DNA from: Roseivivax lentus
GTDB taxonomy: Bacteria; Pseudomonadota; Alphaproteobacteria; Rhodobacterales; Rhodobacteraceae
NCBI RefSeq assembly: GCF_900156805.1
Contig: NZ_FTOQ01000004.1
Coordinates: forward strand, 186,001-250,000
Length of the DNA stretch: 64,000 nucleotides
Direction of reading: 5' to 3'
Shown here piece after piece: positions 52,793-62,849 of the stretch. Under the pieces are notes generated by a model that saw only the letters and a list, made by a program, of their open reading frames with translations, had not been told where the DNA came from and did no database searches. Position numbers and translations under genes: made by a program. How positions within the stretch are numbered: position 1 is the first letter of the stretch; each line of letters starts with the position of its first letter.

Positions 52793-54334
52793 CTAGGTCT
52801 TGTACTTCTTGATCTGGCCGGACTTGAGCTTGGCGCTGTAATTGGCCAGCTCCCGCTTCACGATCGGCATCAGGAAATAGAGCCCCAGCACGTTGACCAC
52901 CGCCATGGCGAAGATCGCCGCGTCCGAGAAGTCGATGACCGGGCCGAGATTGGCCGAGGCGCCGATGATCACGAACAGACAGAAGATCACCTTGAAGACG
53001 ACCTCCTTGGACTTCCCCTCGCCGAAGAGGAAGGTCCAGGCCTTCAGCCCGTAATAGGACCAGCTCAGCATCGTCGAGAAGGCAAAGAGGATCACCGCCA
53101 GCGCGAGGATGTACTTGAAGCCGTCGATCTCGGACGAGAAGGCCGCGGAGGTCAGCGACACGCCGGTATTGCCGTCTATGGTCTGCACCGCGTTGCCGGC
53201 TTCGGTCAGCACGTAGAGCCCGGTTTCCGGATCGGAGATCAGTTGCCCGGTGATGATGATCACCAGCGCCGTCATGGTGCAGACGACGACCGTGTCGATG
53301 AAGGGCTCCAGAAGCGACACGAAGCCCTCGGTGATCGGCTCCTTGGTGCGCACCGCCGAGTGGGCGATGGCCGCCGAGCCGACGCCCGCCTCGTTCGAGA
53401 AGGCCGCGCGCCGGAAGCCCTGGATCAGGGCGCCGACGAAGCCGCCCGCCACGCCGAGCCCGGTGAAGGCGCCTTCGAAGATCTGGCCGAAGGCCCAGCC
53501 GATCTGGTCGGCGTTCATCAGGATGATAATGATCGCCGTGCCCACGTAGAGGACGCCCATGAAGGGCACGACCTTCTCGGTCACCCGGGCGATGGATTTC
53601 AGACCGCCCACGATCACCGCGAAGACGATGGCGGCGAAGATAACGCCGGTGATCCAGCCCGGATAATCCCCAAACACCCCCGCCAGCTGCTGATGCGCTT
53701 GGTTGGCCTGGAACATGTTGCCGCCGCCCAGCGCGCCGAAGATGCAGAAGACCGAGAAGAGTACCGCGAGGATGCCGCCGCCGGGCAGTCCGCGTTCGGC
53801 GAAGCCGCGTGTGAGGTAGTACATCGGACCGCCCGAGACGGTGCCGTCGGGATATTCGTTGCGGTACTTCACCCCGAGCGTACATTCGGTGAACTTCGAC
53901 GCCATGCCCATGAGGCCCGCGAGGATCATCCAGAAGGTGGCGCCGGGGCCGCCGATACCGATGGCGACCGCCACGCCCGCGATGTTGCCAAGGCCCACCG
54001 TGCCCGACAGCGCCGTGGCCAGCGCCTGGAAATGGCTGACCTCACCGGCATCGTTCGGGTCGGAATAATCGCCCTTCACCAGCGCGATGGCATGGCCCGA
54101 CCAGCGCAGCTGCACGAAGCCGAAATAGAAGGTGAAGACGGTCGCCGCGATGACCAGCCAGCCTACGATCCAGGGAAAACTCGTGCCGGGGAAATTGGAG
54201 AAGATCAGGCTGACGAACCAGCCGGTGGAATTTGCGAAAATCGCGTTCACGGTCTCGTCGATGCCCTGGGCCTGTGCGGGCACCGCAAGGGCCAGCAGGG
54301 CCATGACCGCGAGAAGAAAGCGGGAATGTGTCAT
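52793..54334 (-). CDS. Alanine/sodium symporter (AGCS family)
   Basis: The 513-residue protein has a cleavable-looking signal (about residues 1-22) followed by about 10-11 membrane segments. AGCS signatures include ALATALSGTVGLGNIAGVAV, the EAGVGSAAIAHSA region and FGALGGGNMFQANQ. Members take up alanine, glycine or glutamine with sodium. Start 54334 is the first codon with similarity. The universal stress protein gene ends 11 bases upstream, so the two are probably cotranscribed. Confidence 0.92.
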   Translation of the reverse strand: MTHSRFLLAVMALLALAVPAQAQGIDETVNAIFANSTGWFVSLIFSNFPGTSFPWIVGWLVIAATVFTFYFGFVQLRWSGHAIALVKGDYSDPNDAGEVSHFQALATALSGTVGLGNIAGVAVAIGIGGPGATFWMILAGLMGMASKFTECTLGVKYRNEYPDGTVSGGPMYYLTRGFAERGLPGGGILAVLFSVFCIFGALGGGNMFQANQAHQQLAGVFGDYPGWITGVIFAAIVFAVIVGGLKSIARVTEKVVPFMGVLYVGTAIIIILMNADQIGWAFGQIFEGAFTGLGVAGGFVGALIQGFRRAAFSNEAGVGSAAIAHSAVRTKEPITEGFVSLLEPFIDTVVVCTMTALVIIITGQLISDPETGLYVLTEAGNAVQTIDGNTGVSLTSAAFSSEIDGFKYILALAVILFAFSTMLSWSYYGLKAWTFLFGEGKSKEVVFKVIFCLFVIIGASANLGPVIDFSDAAIFAMAVVNVLGLYFLMPIVKRELANYSAKLKSGQIKKYKT

Positions 54335-54345
54335 GTGCGAAATCC

Positions 54346-54780
54346 TCACGGGACGATGGTGCAGGGAATGGTGGCGATCTGGATGAGGGTCGCCGCCGTT
54401 GAACCGAACAGCCGCGCCGCGAGGCCGCCGCTGCCGTCGCGCCCGACGATGATCTGATCGGCGCCCTTCTCCTTGGCGACGCGGGCCAGGATCTCGGCGG
54501 AATGGCCGTACTGGATGACCGGCTCGATCTTGAGACCGCTGGCCGAGACGCGCTCGAGCGCGGGTTTGAGGACGGCGCTTTCGGCGCGGGCCATCTCGTC
54601 CTTGCGGCGCGCATGCCGCTCGGCCAGCTCTTCCTGCGTCAGGAAGGAATAGGGCGACCATTCGAGCACGTGGACCAGAATGATCGAGGTGTCATGCGAC
54701 TTGGCCAACGCCACCGCGTGGTCAAGCGCGCGGTCGGACGGCTCAGAGCCATCATAACCGACAAGGACGGGTCCGGGCAT
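54346..54780 (-). CDS. Universal stress protein (UspA family)
   Basis: The 144-residue protein has the UspA fold, starting VLVGYDGSEPSDRALDHAVA. The nucleotide motif G-2X-G-9X-G(S/T) is complete in GRDGSGGLAARLFGST. It probably binds ATP and may modulate the neighbouring symporter, whose gene starts 11 bases downstream. Paired USP and transporter genes are common, but the regulatory link is inference. Confidence 0.92.
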   Translation of the reverse strand: MPGPVLVGYDGSEPSDRALDHAVALAKSHDTSIILVHVLEWSPYSFLTQEELAERHARRKDEMARAESAVLKPALERVSASGLKIEPVIQYGHSAEILARVAKEKGADQIIVGRDGSGGLAARLFGSTAATLIQIATIPCTIVP

Positions 54781-54853
54781 GTGTGAACTCCCTGTTGGAT
54801 GCCTGAGACCCGCGAGCGTAGGCGCATCGTCGGCCGCTCCAAAACGAATTGTT

Positions 54854-55564
54854 TCAAATCGACACTATTTCCCGGGCGGTCCCGTCCTCGAGGGCAAAAG
54901 CCCGCCGCCCGGACAGGCGCACGGGCACAAGCGGGCGGCCATAGCCCGCGCCGCCATCGAGATTAAGCCGGTTGCCGTAATGGCGGGGTGTCTCGAGCGC
55001 GGTATGTCCATGCACGATGAGCTTGCCGTGATCGCGCGCGTCCGACAGGAACGGGTCGCGGATCCAGATCAGGTCGCGCTTGACCTGATCGCGCAAGGGA
55101 ACCCCGGGCCGGATTCCCGCATGGCAGAAGAACTGCGCGTCGGTTTCATGACTGAGCCGGAGGTCGCGCAGAAAATCAAGATGGGTGTCCGGCATCGCAG
55201 CGCGCAGCTCCGCATGGATGTCGGCATCCGGGCGGCGAGGATCAGGATCGATCCCGTAGGAGGCCGCCGTCTCCCGCCCGCCCACATTGGGCGAGAGCCA
55301 GAAGGCCGGATCCCGGAGGGTGGGCGGCGGGCCCGTCACGAAATCATGCAGAAGGTCGTCGTGATTGCCCAACAGGAAGGTCCAGTTCTCGCCCGCCGCG
55401 CGGCCAGCGGCGAGCCGGTCGAGCACGCCGCGGCTGTCCGGGCCCCGGTCGGTGTAATCGCCGAGAAAGACCACCGGCGCGCCCGGATCCGCCGCGGCAA
55501 TCGCCTCAAGCGCACGATCGAGCTGGTCCGCCTGTCCGTGAATATCCCCGATCGCGTAGATCAT
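54854..55564 (-). CDS. Serine/threonine-type metallophosphatase
   Basis: The 236-residue protein has the phosphoprotein phosphatase metal-binding series GDIHGQ (residues 6-11), GDYTDRGPDS, GNHDD and HGHTALE, as in the PrpA/ApaH-like calcineurin-type phosphatases. It lacks a regulatory domain. Substrates may be phosphoproteins or diadenosine polyphosphates. It is a single gene between the USP gene and serA. Confidence 0.92.
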   Translation of the reverse strand: MIYAIGDIHGQADQLDRALEAIAAADPGAPVVFLGDYTDRGPDSRGVLDRLAAGRAAGENWTFLLGNHDDLLHDFVTGPPPTLRDPAFWLSPNVGGRETAASYGIDPDPRRPDADIHAELRAAMPDTHLDFLRDLRLSHETDAQFFCHAGIRPGVPLRDQVKRDLIWIRDPFLSDARDHGKLIVHGHTALETPRHYGNRLNLDGGAGYGRPLVPVRLSGRRAFALEDGTAREIVSI

Positions 55565-55611
55565 TCGGCTCTCCCCTTGTTCCGAGCCTGCACGCCCCGG
55601 CGGAAAAGAAA

Positions 55612-55636
55612 AGGCCGCGGGGGCGACCCGCGGCCT
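55612..55636 (-). terminator. Intrinsic terminator after serA
   Basis: AGGCCGCGGG (55612-55621) pairs with CCCGCGGCCT (55627-55636). On the minus strand the stem is followed by TTTTCTTTTCC, a good U-rich tail, 33 bases after the serA stop codon. Confidence 0.87.
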
Positions 55637-55668
55637 CGATGTCTTTGCGGAAAGTCAGTGCGCGGGCG

Positions 55669-57264
55669 TCACGCTACGTCGAATTCCAGCGGCTTCACCT
55701 GCTGGAACATGCCCGTCTCGTGCAGTTCCTTCACGACCTTGTCGTCGATCCGGTCATCGACATACAGCAGCGCGATCGCCTCGCCATGCGCAGCGGCCCT
55801 GCCCAGCGTGAAGTTCGCGATGTTGACGCCGTTCCGGCCCATGGTCATGCCGAGCGTGCCGATGATGCCCGGCACGTCCTCGTTGGTGGTGTAGACCATG
55901 TGGCGGCCGATCTCGGCGTCGATATTGATGCCCTTGATCTGGATGAAGCGCGGCTTGCCGTCCGAGAAGACGGTGCCCGCGATGGAGCGCTCGCGCTTCT
56001 CGGTCTTCACAGTCACCTTGATGTAGCCCTCGAAAGCGCCGGACTTGCCCTGGTTCGTGGTCGACAGCTTGATGCCGCGCTCCTTGGCGATGAGCGGCGC
56101 GGAGACCATGTTCACCTCGGGATTCACGCGCTTCATGATGCCCGCGATCAGGCTGCAATTCAGCGCCTCGAGGTTCATCTCGGCGACCGAGCCGTCATAG
56201 AGGATGTTGATCGCCTTGATCGGCTCGTCGGTCATCTGCCCGATGAAGGCACCGAGGTGATCGGCCAACTTGATCCAGGGACCCATGACGCGGGCTTCCT
56301 CGGCGGTCACGGAAGGCATGTTAAGCGCGTTGCTCACCGCGCCGGTCAGCAGGTAATCGGCCATCTGCTCGGCCACCTGCAGCGCCACGTTTTCCTGCGC
56401 TTCGGTGGTGGCGGCCCCCAGATGCGGCGTGCAGACCACGTTCGGCAGACCGAAGAGCGGGTTCTCGGTGGCGGGCTCCTCGGCGAAGACGTCGAAGGCC
56501 GCGCCGGCCACGTGACCCGACTTCAGAAGGTCCGCCAGCGCGGCCTCGTCAACCAGTCCACCGCGGGCGCAGTTGATGATCCGCACGCCCTTCTTGGTCT
56601 TTTCGAGGTTCTCGCGCGACAGGATGTTGCGGGTCTGGTCGGTCAGCGGCACGTGCAGGGTGATGAAGTCCGCGCGCGCCAGAAGGTCAGCCAGTTCGAC
56701 CTTCTCAACGCCCATCTTGGCGGCTTTCTCCTCGCTCAGGAACGGGTCATAGGCCACGACCTTCATCTTGAGGCCGCGCGCCCGGTCGCAGACGATGCCG
56801 CCGATATTGCCCGCGCCGATCACGCCCAGCGTCTTGCCGGTCAGCTCGACGCCCATGAACTTGGACTTTTCCCACTTGCCCGCATGGGTCGAGGCCGAAG
56901 CTTCGGGAATCTGGCGCGCCACGGCGAACATCATCGCGATGGCGTGCTCGGCGGTGGTGATCATGTTGCCGAAGGGCGTGTTCATGACGATGACGCCCTT
57001 CTTCGAGGCGGCGTCCTTGTCGATATTGTCGGTGCCGATCCCGGCCCGGCCGATGACCTTCAGGTTCGGCGCGTTCTCGAGGATTTTCGGCGTGACCTTG
57101 GTGGCCGAGCGGATCGCGAGGCCGTCATACTTGCCGATCACCTCGGCGAGCTTGTCCTTGTCCTTGCCGAGATCGGGCTGGAAGTCGACCTCGATGCCGC
57201 GGTCGCGGAAGATCTGGACGGCGGCGTCCGACAGCTTGTCGGAAATGAGTACCTTGGGAGCCAT
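55669..57264 (-). CDS. serA: D-3-phosphoglycerate dehydrogenase
   Basis: The 531-residue enzyme starts the phosphorylated serine pathway by oxidising 3-phosphoglycerate. It is the long type: a substrate/NAD core with GVIGAGNIGGIVCDRA, the catalytic Arg in INCARGGLVDE and His in CTPHLGAATTEAQ, an intervening domain and a C-terminal ACT domain (YTTNEDVPGIIGTLGMTMG). The ACT domain can mediate serine feedback. It lies 116 bases after serC, with two hairpins in the gap. Confidence 0.97.
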   Translation of the reverse strand: MAPKVLISDKLSDAAVQIFRDRGIEVDFQPDLGKDKDKLAEVIGKYDGLAIRSATKVTPKILENAPNLKVIGRAGIGTDNIDKDAASKKGVIVMNTPFGNMITTAEHAIAMMFAVARQIPEASASTHAGKWEKSKFMGVELTGKTLGVIGAGNIGGIVCDRARGLKMKVVAYDPFLSEEKAAKMGVEKVELADLLARADFITLHVPLTDQTRNILSRENLEKTKKGVRIINCARGGLVDEAALADLLKSGHVAGAAFDVFAEEPATENPLFGLPNVVCTPHLGAATTEAQENVALQVAEQMADYLLTGAVSNALNMPSVTAEEARVMGPWIKLADHLGAFIGQMTDEPIKAINILYDGSVAEMNLEALNCSLIAGIMKRVNPEVNMVSAPLIAKERGIKLSTTNQGKSGAFEGYIKVTVKTEKRERSIAGTVFSDGKPRFIQIKGINIDAEIGRHMVYTTNEDVPGIIGTLGMTMGRNGVNIANFTLGRAAAHGEAIALLYVDDRIDDKVVKELHETGMFQQVKPLEFDVA

Positions 57265-57311
57265 GTGTCTGGTCCTTTGAATGGAAGGAAATGGGATCGG
57301 CCGCGCCCGAC

Positions 57312-57361
57312 GCCCGAGAATTTTCGAATAATTCTCGGGCGAAATCTTCACGAAGATTTCG
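57312..57361 (-). repeat. Two tandem inverted repeats between serC and serA
   Basis: An 11-base arm pair (GCCCGAGAATT at 57312-57322 and AATTCTCGGGC at 57330-57340, loop of 7) is followed by an 8-base arm pair (CGAAATCT at 57340-57347 and AGATTTCG at 57354-57361). They share base 57340. In the serC-serA transcript both can form stems, either as an attenuating structure, an mRNA-stability element or a dispersed palindrome. Confidence 0.6.
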
Positions 57362-57380
57362 GGCCCGGCGGGGGTGTCGC

Positions 57381-58535
57381 TCAGGCGGCTTCGGCCTGCG
57401 CAGCCATCTCGGCATGATAGGCCCAGTCGAGCCACGGCAGCATCGCCTCGATATCCGCCGTCTCGACCGTGCCGCCGCACCAGATGCGCAGCCCTGCCGG
57501 GGCATCGCGGTAGGAGCCCACGTCGAGCGCCACGCCCTCGGCCTCGAGCCGCTTCTGCACGGCCTTGGCGAAGGCCGCCGGGTCGGCGATGGCCGGGTCG
57601 GTGAACTTCAGGCACACGGAGGTGTTCGAGCGCGTCGCGGGATCGGTGGCGAGGTTGTCGATCCAGTCATGGGCGTCGCAGAAATCCCAGACCGCCTTGG
57701 CGTTGGCATCCGCCCGAGCCATCATGCCCATGAGCCCGCCCACGGAGCGCGCCCAGTCGAGCGCCACGAGGTAATCCTCGACCGCGAGCATCGACGGCGT
57801 GTTGATCGTCTCGCCCACGAAGATGCCCTCGATCAGCTCGCCGCCCTTGGTCAGGCGGAAGATCTTCGGCAGCGGCCAGGCGGGCGTGTAGCTTTCGAGC
57901 CGCGCGACGGCGCGCGGGCTGAGGATCAGGATGCCATGCGCGGCCTCCCCGCCCAGCACCTTCTGCCAAGAGAAGGTGGTCACGTCGAGCTTGTCCCAGG
58001 GCAGGTCCTGCGCGAAGGCCGCCGAGGTCGCATCGCACAGCGTCAGGCCCTTGCGATCCGCCGGGATCGCGTCGCCCGAGGGCATGCGCACGCCGGAGGT
58101 GGTGCCGTTCCACGTAAAGCAGACGTCGTGGTCGTAATCGAGCGCCGCCATGTCGACGATCTCGCCGTATTCGGCGGTGTGGACCTGGTGTTCGATCTTC
58201 AGCTGCTTGACCGCGTCGGTGACCCAGCCCGCGCCGAAGCTTTCCCAGGCGACCATTTCTGCCGGACGTTCGCCCAGCATGGTCCACATCGCCATCTCGT
58301 AGGCCCCGGTATCCGAGGCGGGCACGATGCCGATCCTGTAATCGTCGGGAATGCCCAGAAGCTCGCGCGTGCCGTCGATGGCCGCTTTCAGCTTGTCCTT
58401 GCCGACCTTGGCGCGGTGGGACCGGCCGAGGGCCGCATCGGACAGCTTGTCGAGGGAGAATCCGGGGATCTTGGCGCAAGGGCCGGAGGAAAAACGCGGG
58501 TTTTCCGGCCGCGTTGCCGGTTTCGTGGTGCTCAT
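57381..58535 (-). CDS. serC: Phosphoserine aminotransferase
   Basis: The 384-residue PLP enzyme converts 3-phosphohydroxypyruvate and glutamate to phosphoserine and 2-oxoglutarate. The PLP lysine is in [15 protein letters not shown], and [15 protein letters not shown] at the N-terminus and [11 protein letters not shown] are typical of the alphaproteobacterial subgroup. It is the first gene of the serC-serA unit, and the divergent neighbour is serB, so all three pathway genes are here. Confidence 0.97.
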   Translation of the reverse strand: MSTTKPATRPENPRFSSGPCAKIPGFSLDKLSDAALGRSHRAKVGKDKLKAAIDGTRELLGIPDDYRIGIVPASDTGAYEMAMWTMLGERPAEMVAWESFGAGWVTDAVKQLKIEHQVHTAEYGEIVDMAALDYDHDVCFTWNGTTSGVRMPSGDAIPADRKGLTLCDATSAAFAQDLPWDKLDVTTFSWQKVLGGEAAHGILILSPRAVARLESYTPAWPLPKIFRLTKGGELIEGIFVGETINTPSMLAVEDYLVALDWARSVGGLMGMMARADANAKAVWDFCDAHDWIDNLATDPATRSNTSVCLKFTDPAIADPAAFAKAVQKRLEAEGVALDVGSYRDAPAGLRIWCGGTVETADIEAMLPWLDWAYHAEMAAQAEAA

Positions 58536-58640
58536 GATGGCTAACCTTCCAGATAGTCGCCCTTCGTTGGGGAAGGGTGTCCCACCGCGGCATGTACTGC
58601 TCTGCCGATGCTCCGGCAAGTGGGGAAATGGTCCTAGGGT
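58536..58640 (-). promoter_or_regulatory. Candidate structured leader of serC
   Basis: The serC 5' region on the minus strand contains a six-pair hairpin (58560-58565 with 58572-58577) a few bases before the ribosome site GGAAGG and start codon, and more GC-rich complementarity upstream. A conserved alphaproteobacterial RNA called the serC motif is known just before serC genes; I cannot confirm that this is it. The remaining part of the 332-base gap to serB shows no further feature. Confidence 0.45.
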
Positions 58641-58867
58641 CGATTTCCGGCGCCACAGCGGCCACGGCGACAGAGCGCCGCATCGCCGGGTTGCGGTCTG
58701 GCGGTCCGGTCGCGTGGAGCCCGCGGGCCGTCCCGCATGGGTGGACGCGCACCGGAACGAAGCCCCGGATGCGGCCTCGCGATGCGCGGCAGGGCGGGGA
58801 TTCGCTGCGCCCTTCCCCTCGGACGCCCGCCAATCTATATGCCCCGCATCCGACAAGAGGCCCCTTC

Positions 58868-59749
58868 ATGACCCAGATCGTCACGCTCCTGAGCAACCCC
58901 GCCGATCCCGCCCTCGACCCCGCCGCGGCGGAGGCGCTGCGCAATGCCTGGGGCGGCGGCGATCTGCAATGGCTGGCGCCCGACGAGGCCTGCGAGTTCG
59001 CCGTCGAGTCGGTGCCCGGCAATGCCTCCATGGTGCGCATCGACATGGCCGCGCTCGGCATCGACATGGTGATCCAGCCCGCCGCAGGTCGCCGCAAGCG
59101 GATGCTGCTGGCGGATATGGATTCGACGATGATCGAACAGGAATGCATCGACGAGCTGGCCGAGGTCGCGGGCGTCGGCGCGCATGTGAAGGACATCACC
59201 GCGCGCGCCATGAACGGCGAGCTGGATTTCGAGGGCGCGCTGACGGAACGCGTGGCCCTTCTGAAAGGCCTCGATGCGGGTGTGATCGACACGGTGCTGC
59301 GCACCCGAATCACCTACATGCCGGGTGGGCGCACTCTGATTGCCACGATGAAGGCCCATGGCGGGCATGCGGTGCTGGTCTCGGGCGGGTTCACCGCCTT
59401 CACGCAATCGGTGGCGGGCGCGCTCGGCTTCGATGAGCATCGCGCCAACACGCTTCTGACCGCGGACGGCGTCCTGACCGGCGAGGTCGCGCGCCCGATC
59501 CTCGGACGACAGGCCAAGGTCGAGGCGCTGGAGGAGATCACCGCCCGGCTCGGGATCGGGGCCGGCGACGTGATCGCGGTGGGAGACGGCGCGAACGACC
59601 TCGGCATGCTCGGCCGCGCCGGCACCGGCGTCGCGCTCCATGCCAAGCCGTCGGTGCAGAAAGAGGCGCAGCATTGCGTCAATCACGGCGACCTGACCGC
59701 GCTGCTTTACATCCAGGGCTACGCCAAGACGGATTTCGTGACCGGCTGA
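58868..59749 (+). CDS. serB: Phosphoserine phosphatase
   Basis: The 293-residue HAD phosphatase makes serine in the last pathway step. The N-terminal 80 residues form the SerB-specific regulatory domain. HAD motif I is LLADMDSTMIEQECIDELAE, motif II is VLVSGGFTAF, and VGDGANDLGMLG is motif III/IV. ATG 58868 begins the similarity. It is divergent from serC, so both promoters share the 332-base gap. Confidence 0.96.
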   Translation: MTQIVTLLSNPADPALDPAAAEALRNAWGGGDLQWLAPDEACEFAVESVPGNASMVRIDMAALGIDMVIQPAAGRRKRMLLADMDSTMIEQECIDELAEVAGVGAHVKDITARAMNGELDFEGALTERVALLKGLDAGVIDTVLRTRITYMPGGRTLIATMKAHGGHAVLVSGGFTAFTQSVAGALGFDEHRANTLLTADGVLTGEVARPILGRQAKVEALEEITARLGIGAGDVIAVGDGANDLGMLGRAGTGVALHAKPSVQKEAQHCVNHGDLTALLYIQGYAKTDFVTG

Positions 59750-59775
59750 CGCCCTGAACCGGAGGCGGGAGGGTC

Positions 59776-60777
59776 TTACGCGCCCAAGAGCGGCGCGGGC
59801 CGGATGCCGCCGGTCACGGTCCCGCGCCGATTGCGGATCTCAGGGCTCAGAAACCGCTTCACATCCGGGTGCGCGGGGTCGAGCACGCCCATCCGAACGA
59901 GGATCGCCGTGATCGCGCATTCCGACGCGCGGGTCGCGCCGTCGGCGATCTTCACCGCCAGGCCGACGCCCCGGTCTGGCAGGATCGCCACGAAAAAGCC
60001 CTCCGCCCCGGTCTTCAGCGCCACCGGCTCGGACGCCGCGCGCATCAGGAGCGTGCAGGCGCGGCCCTCGCCCGCCACGAGCCCCGGATGCGCGATCATC
60101 GCATCACGGAGCCGGACAGCCGCGCGGGACAGCGTGTCGTTCCGGTGATGGGCCGTGGCGAACCAGGACATGGCCCGGGCCATGGCGGCCATGGTCGTGG
60201 CGAAGTTCGGGGCGGAGCAGCCGTCGATGCCGTATCCGGGGCTCGGCTGACCGGTCACCGTCTCGAAGGCTTCGCGGCAGGCCATCTGCACCGGGTGGTC
60301 GGGCGCATGGTATTCCGGCCCGCTGCCGAGATGCGCGTTCAGCGTCAGGAAACCCGCATGCTTGCCGGAGCAATTGTTGTGCACCTGGCAAGGCGCCTCG
60401 TCGGCCTTGAGCATGCGGTGCCGCTCGTCCCGATCCCGGCTCGGCTGGGGGCCGCAGCGCAGCGCGTCGTCGTCAAGCTCCAGCGTCGAAAGCCAGGCGC
60501 GCACCGCCGCCACGTGAACCGGCGCGCCGCTGTGGCTGGCACAGGCCAGCGCGAGGTGCTCCGGGATCAGGCTGCGGGCATCCGCCGCACCCGAGGTCAG
60601 CAGCGGCAGACCCTGGATCATCTTGGCCGAGGAGCGCGGCAGGATTAGCGCCTCTGCATCCCCGAACACCTCCACGGGCACCCCATCCGGACCCGCAACC
60701 ACCGCATGGCCGTAATGCACCGACTCGGCCATCGGTCCACGCCAGATTTCACACAGACGGGCAGCTTGGAGACTCAT
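59776..60777 (-). CDS. L-asparaginase II-type protein
   Basis: The 333-residue protein matches the bacterial asparaginase II family that is distinct from AnsA/AnsB: ESVHYGHAVVAGPDG, CASHSGAPVHVAAVRAWL, NNCSGKHAGFLT and GYGIDGCSAPNFATTM. It hydrolyses asparagine to aspartate. GAGGAA precedes ATG 60777. It is convergent with serB and a single gene. Confidence 0.9.
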   Translation of the reverse strand: MSLQAARLCEIWRGPMAESVHYGHAVVAGPDGVPVEVFGDAEALILPRSSAKMIQGLPLLTSGAADARSLIPEHLALACASHSGAPVHVAAVRAWLSTLELDDDALRCGPQPSRDRDERHRMLKADEAPCQVHNNCSGKHAGFLTLNAHLGSGPEYHAPDHPVQMACREAFETVTGQPSPGYGIDGCSAPNFATTMAAMARAMSWFATAHHRNDTLSRAAVRLRDAMIAHPGLVAGEGRACTLLMRAASEPVALKTGAEGFFVAILPDRGVGLAVKIADGATRASECAITAILVRMGVLDPAHPDVKRFLSPEIRNRRGTVTGGIRPAPLLGA

Positions 60778-60946
60778 GCGGGGCGTTCCTCACGACTTGG
60801 CGATAATCTGCCGACGGGGCTTTTCGCGCTCGGCAAAATCGGGCTAGTGTCCCGTCCGATGACGGGGGTCAACCGGGGTAGATAAACCGGAGCCGCCTTG
60901 GCACAACCCGTGATATTGAGAGTCAGGTCTCGTGGAGTTTCAGGCG

Positions 60947-61474
60947 ATGAAATCTGTAGTTGCAAGCAGCCTCTTGGCGGCATGTCTCGCTTTCGGCGCG
61001 CCCGCCCAAGCGCAGGAGGAAAGCACGAACCGTGTCGACGCGATGACCGACTGGTCGGTCTTCGAAGGCACCGATCCGCGCGAATGCTGGGCCGTCACCA
61101 CCTACAAGGAAAGCGTGAACACCCGCGACGGCCGTGTCGTCGCCGTGACCCGCGGCGAGATCCTTCTGATGGTGTTCTTCCGCCCCGAAGCCAGCGTTTC
61201 GGGCCAGGTCGCCTTTACCGGCGGGTATCCCTTCGCGGACGGCTCGACGGTCAACGTGAATATCAGCGGCACCGAGTTCGAGCTGTTCACCGAGGGCGAA
61301 TGGGCCTGGCCCGCGACGCCGCAGGACGATGCCCGCCTCGTGACCGCGATGAAGCGCGGCGCGGATGCGGTCGTGACCGCGCGGTCCTCGCGCGGGACGC
61401 AGACCAAGGACACCTTCTCGCTGCTGGGCTTCACCGCCGCGGTCGAGGATGCGGAGCGGCGCTGCACGAGCTGA
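60947..61474 (+). CDS. Invasion-associated locus B (IalB)-like exported protein
   Basis: The 175-residue protein has a signal peptide of about 22 residues (APAQAQ). The mature part carries the IalB pattern WSVFEGTDPRECWAVTTYKE, GEILLMVFFRPEA and a C-terminal RCTS with the paired cysteines (ECW and RCT). IalB proteins are periplasmic and linked to invasion in Bartonella; in free-living bacteria the role is unknown. An upstream GTG at 60932 is possible. Confidence 0.87.
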   Translation: MKSVVASSLLAACLAFGAPAQAQEESTNRVDAMTDWSVFEGTDPRECWAVTTYKESVNTRDGRVVAVTRGEILLMVFFRPEASVSGQVAFTGGYPFADGSTVNVNISGTEFELFTEGEWAWPATPQDDARLVTAMKRGADAVVTARSSRGTQTKDTFSLLGFTAAVEDAERRCTS

Positions 61475-61637
61475 CGCCGGGCCGGTCTCGCTGGCATGAC
61501 AACTAAGCCTTACGGCGCGCCCGGGCGGCAGGCCGCTGCCCGCGCGCGCTTTTCCTTTTGGAATCGCCCTGCACTTCCTATATGCACCCCACTTTCACAG
61601 GATTTCAGGCGGCCCGTGCCGCCCCGGAGCGCCCGAC

Positions 61638-62816
61638 ATGACCGCGAATGCACCGATCACCCAGGACCTCGTGACCATCCCGCGCAAGGCGGAGGAGGGT
61701 CTGCCGAACATCATCGGCCTGACCCGCGAGGCCCTCAAGGCCGCGCTGACCGAGATGGGCACGCCCGAGAAACAGGTGAAGATGCGCGTGAACCAGGTCT
61801 GGGCCTGGCTTTACCATTGGGGCGTGCGCGACTTCGACGCGATGACCAACCTCTCCAAGGAGTATCGCGAGCGCCTCAAGGCCAGCTTCGAGATTCGCCT
61901 GCCCGAGGTCGTCTCCAAGACCGTCTCGATGGATGGCACGCGCAAATACCTCGTCCGCATCGCGGGCGGCCACGAGGTCGAGGTGGTCTATATCCCCGAG
62001 GCCGATCGCGGCACGCTCTGCATATCCAGCCAAGTGGGCTGCACGCTGACCTGCTCGTTCTGCCATACCGGCACGCAGAAGCTGGTGCGCAACCTGACCG
62101 CCGGTGAAATCGTCGGCCAGATCATGGTGGCGCGCGACGATCTCGGCGAGTGGCCCGAACAGGGCGCGCCCAAGAACGAGACGCGGCTTCTGTCCAACGT
62201 CGTGCTGATGGGCATGGGCGAGCCGCTCTACAATTTCGACAACGTGCGGGACGCGATGAAGATCGCAATGGACGGCGAGGGCATCTCGCTGTCGCGGCGC
62301 CGCATCACGCTGTCCACGTCGGGCGTCGTGCCCGAGATCGCCAAGACCGCCGAGGAAATCGGGTGTCTTTTGGCAGTGTCCTTCCACGCCACCACCGACG
62401 AGGTGCGCGACAAGCTGGTGCCGATCAACAAGCGCTGGAACATCGAGACGCTTCTGGGCGCGCTCAGGGAATATCCGCGCCTGTCCAATTCCGAACGGAT
62501 CACGTTCGAATATGTGATGCTGAAGGACGTGAACGACAGCGACGCCGATGCGCGGCGGCTGGTGAAGCTGATCGCGGGCATTCCCGCCAAGATCAACCTC
62601 ATCCCCTTCAACGAATGGCCCGGCGCGCCCTACGAGCGCTCGGACTGGAGCCGGATCGAGGCCTTCGCGGATATCATCTACAAGGCGGGCTATGCCTCGC
62701 CGATCCGCACGCCGCGGGGCGAGGATATCATGGCCGCCTGCGGTCAGCTCAAATCCGCGACCGAACGCGCCCGCAAGAGCCGCCGCGAGATCGAGGCCGA
62801 AGCCGCCCGCGGCTGA
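61638..62816 (+). CDS. rlmN: Dual-specificity 23S rRNA/tRNA adenine-C2 methyltransferase RlmN
   Basis: The 392-residue radical-SAM enzyme methylates A2503 of 23S rRNA and A37 of some tRNAs. The cluster-binding CX3CX2C motif is C135, C139 and C142 in [12 protein letters not shown]. The conserved C-terminal Cys that forms the methyl-transfer adduct is in IMAACGQL, and [16 protein letters not shown] is typical. ATG 61638 marks the start. The preceding 163 bases show no clear element. Confidence 0.96.
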   Translation: MTANAPITQDLVTIPRKAEEGLPNIIGLTREALKAALTEMGTPEKQVKMRVNQVWAWLYHWGVRDFDAMTNLSKEYRERLKASFEIRLPEVVSKTVSMDGTRKYLVRIAGGHEVEVVYIPEADRGTLCISSQVGCTLTCSFCHTGTQKLVRNLTAGEIVGQIMVARDDLGEWPEQGAPKNETRLLSNVVLMGMGEPLYNFDNVRDAMKIAMDGEGISLSRRRITLSTSGVVPEIAKTAEEIGCLLAVSFHATTDEVRDKLVPINKRWNIETLLGALREYPRLSNSERITFEYVMLKDVNDSDADARRLVKLIAGIPAKINLIPFNEWPGAPYERSDWSRIEAFADIIYKAGYASPIRTPRGEDIMAACGQLKSATERARKSRREIEAEAARG

Positions 62817-62849
62817 GGCTGAGGTTGAGGCTCATGCTGCCGCCGCGGC

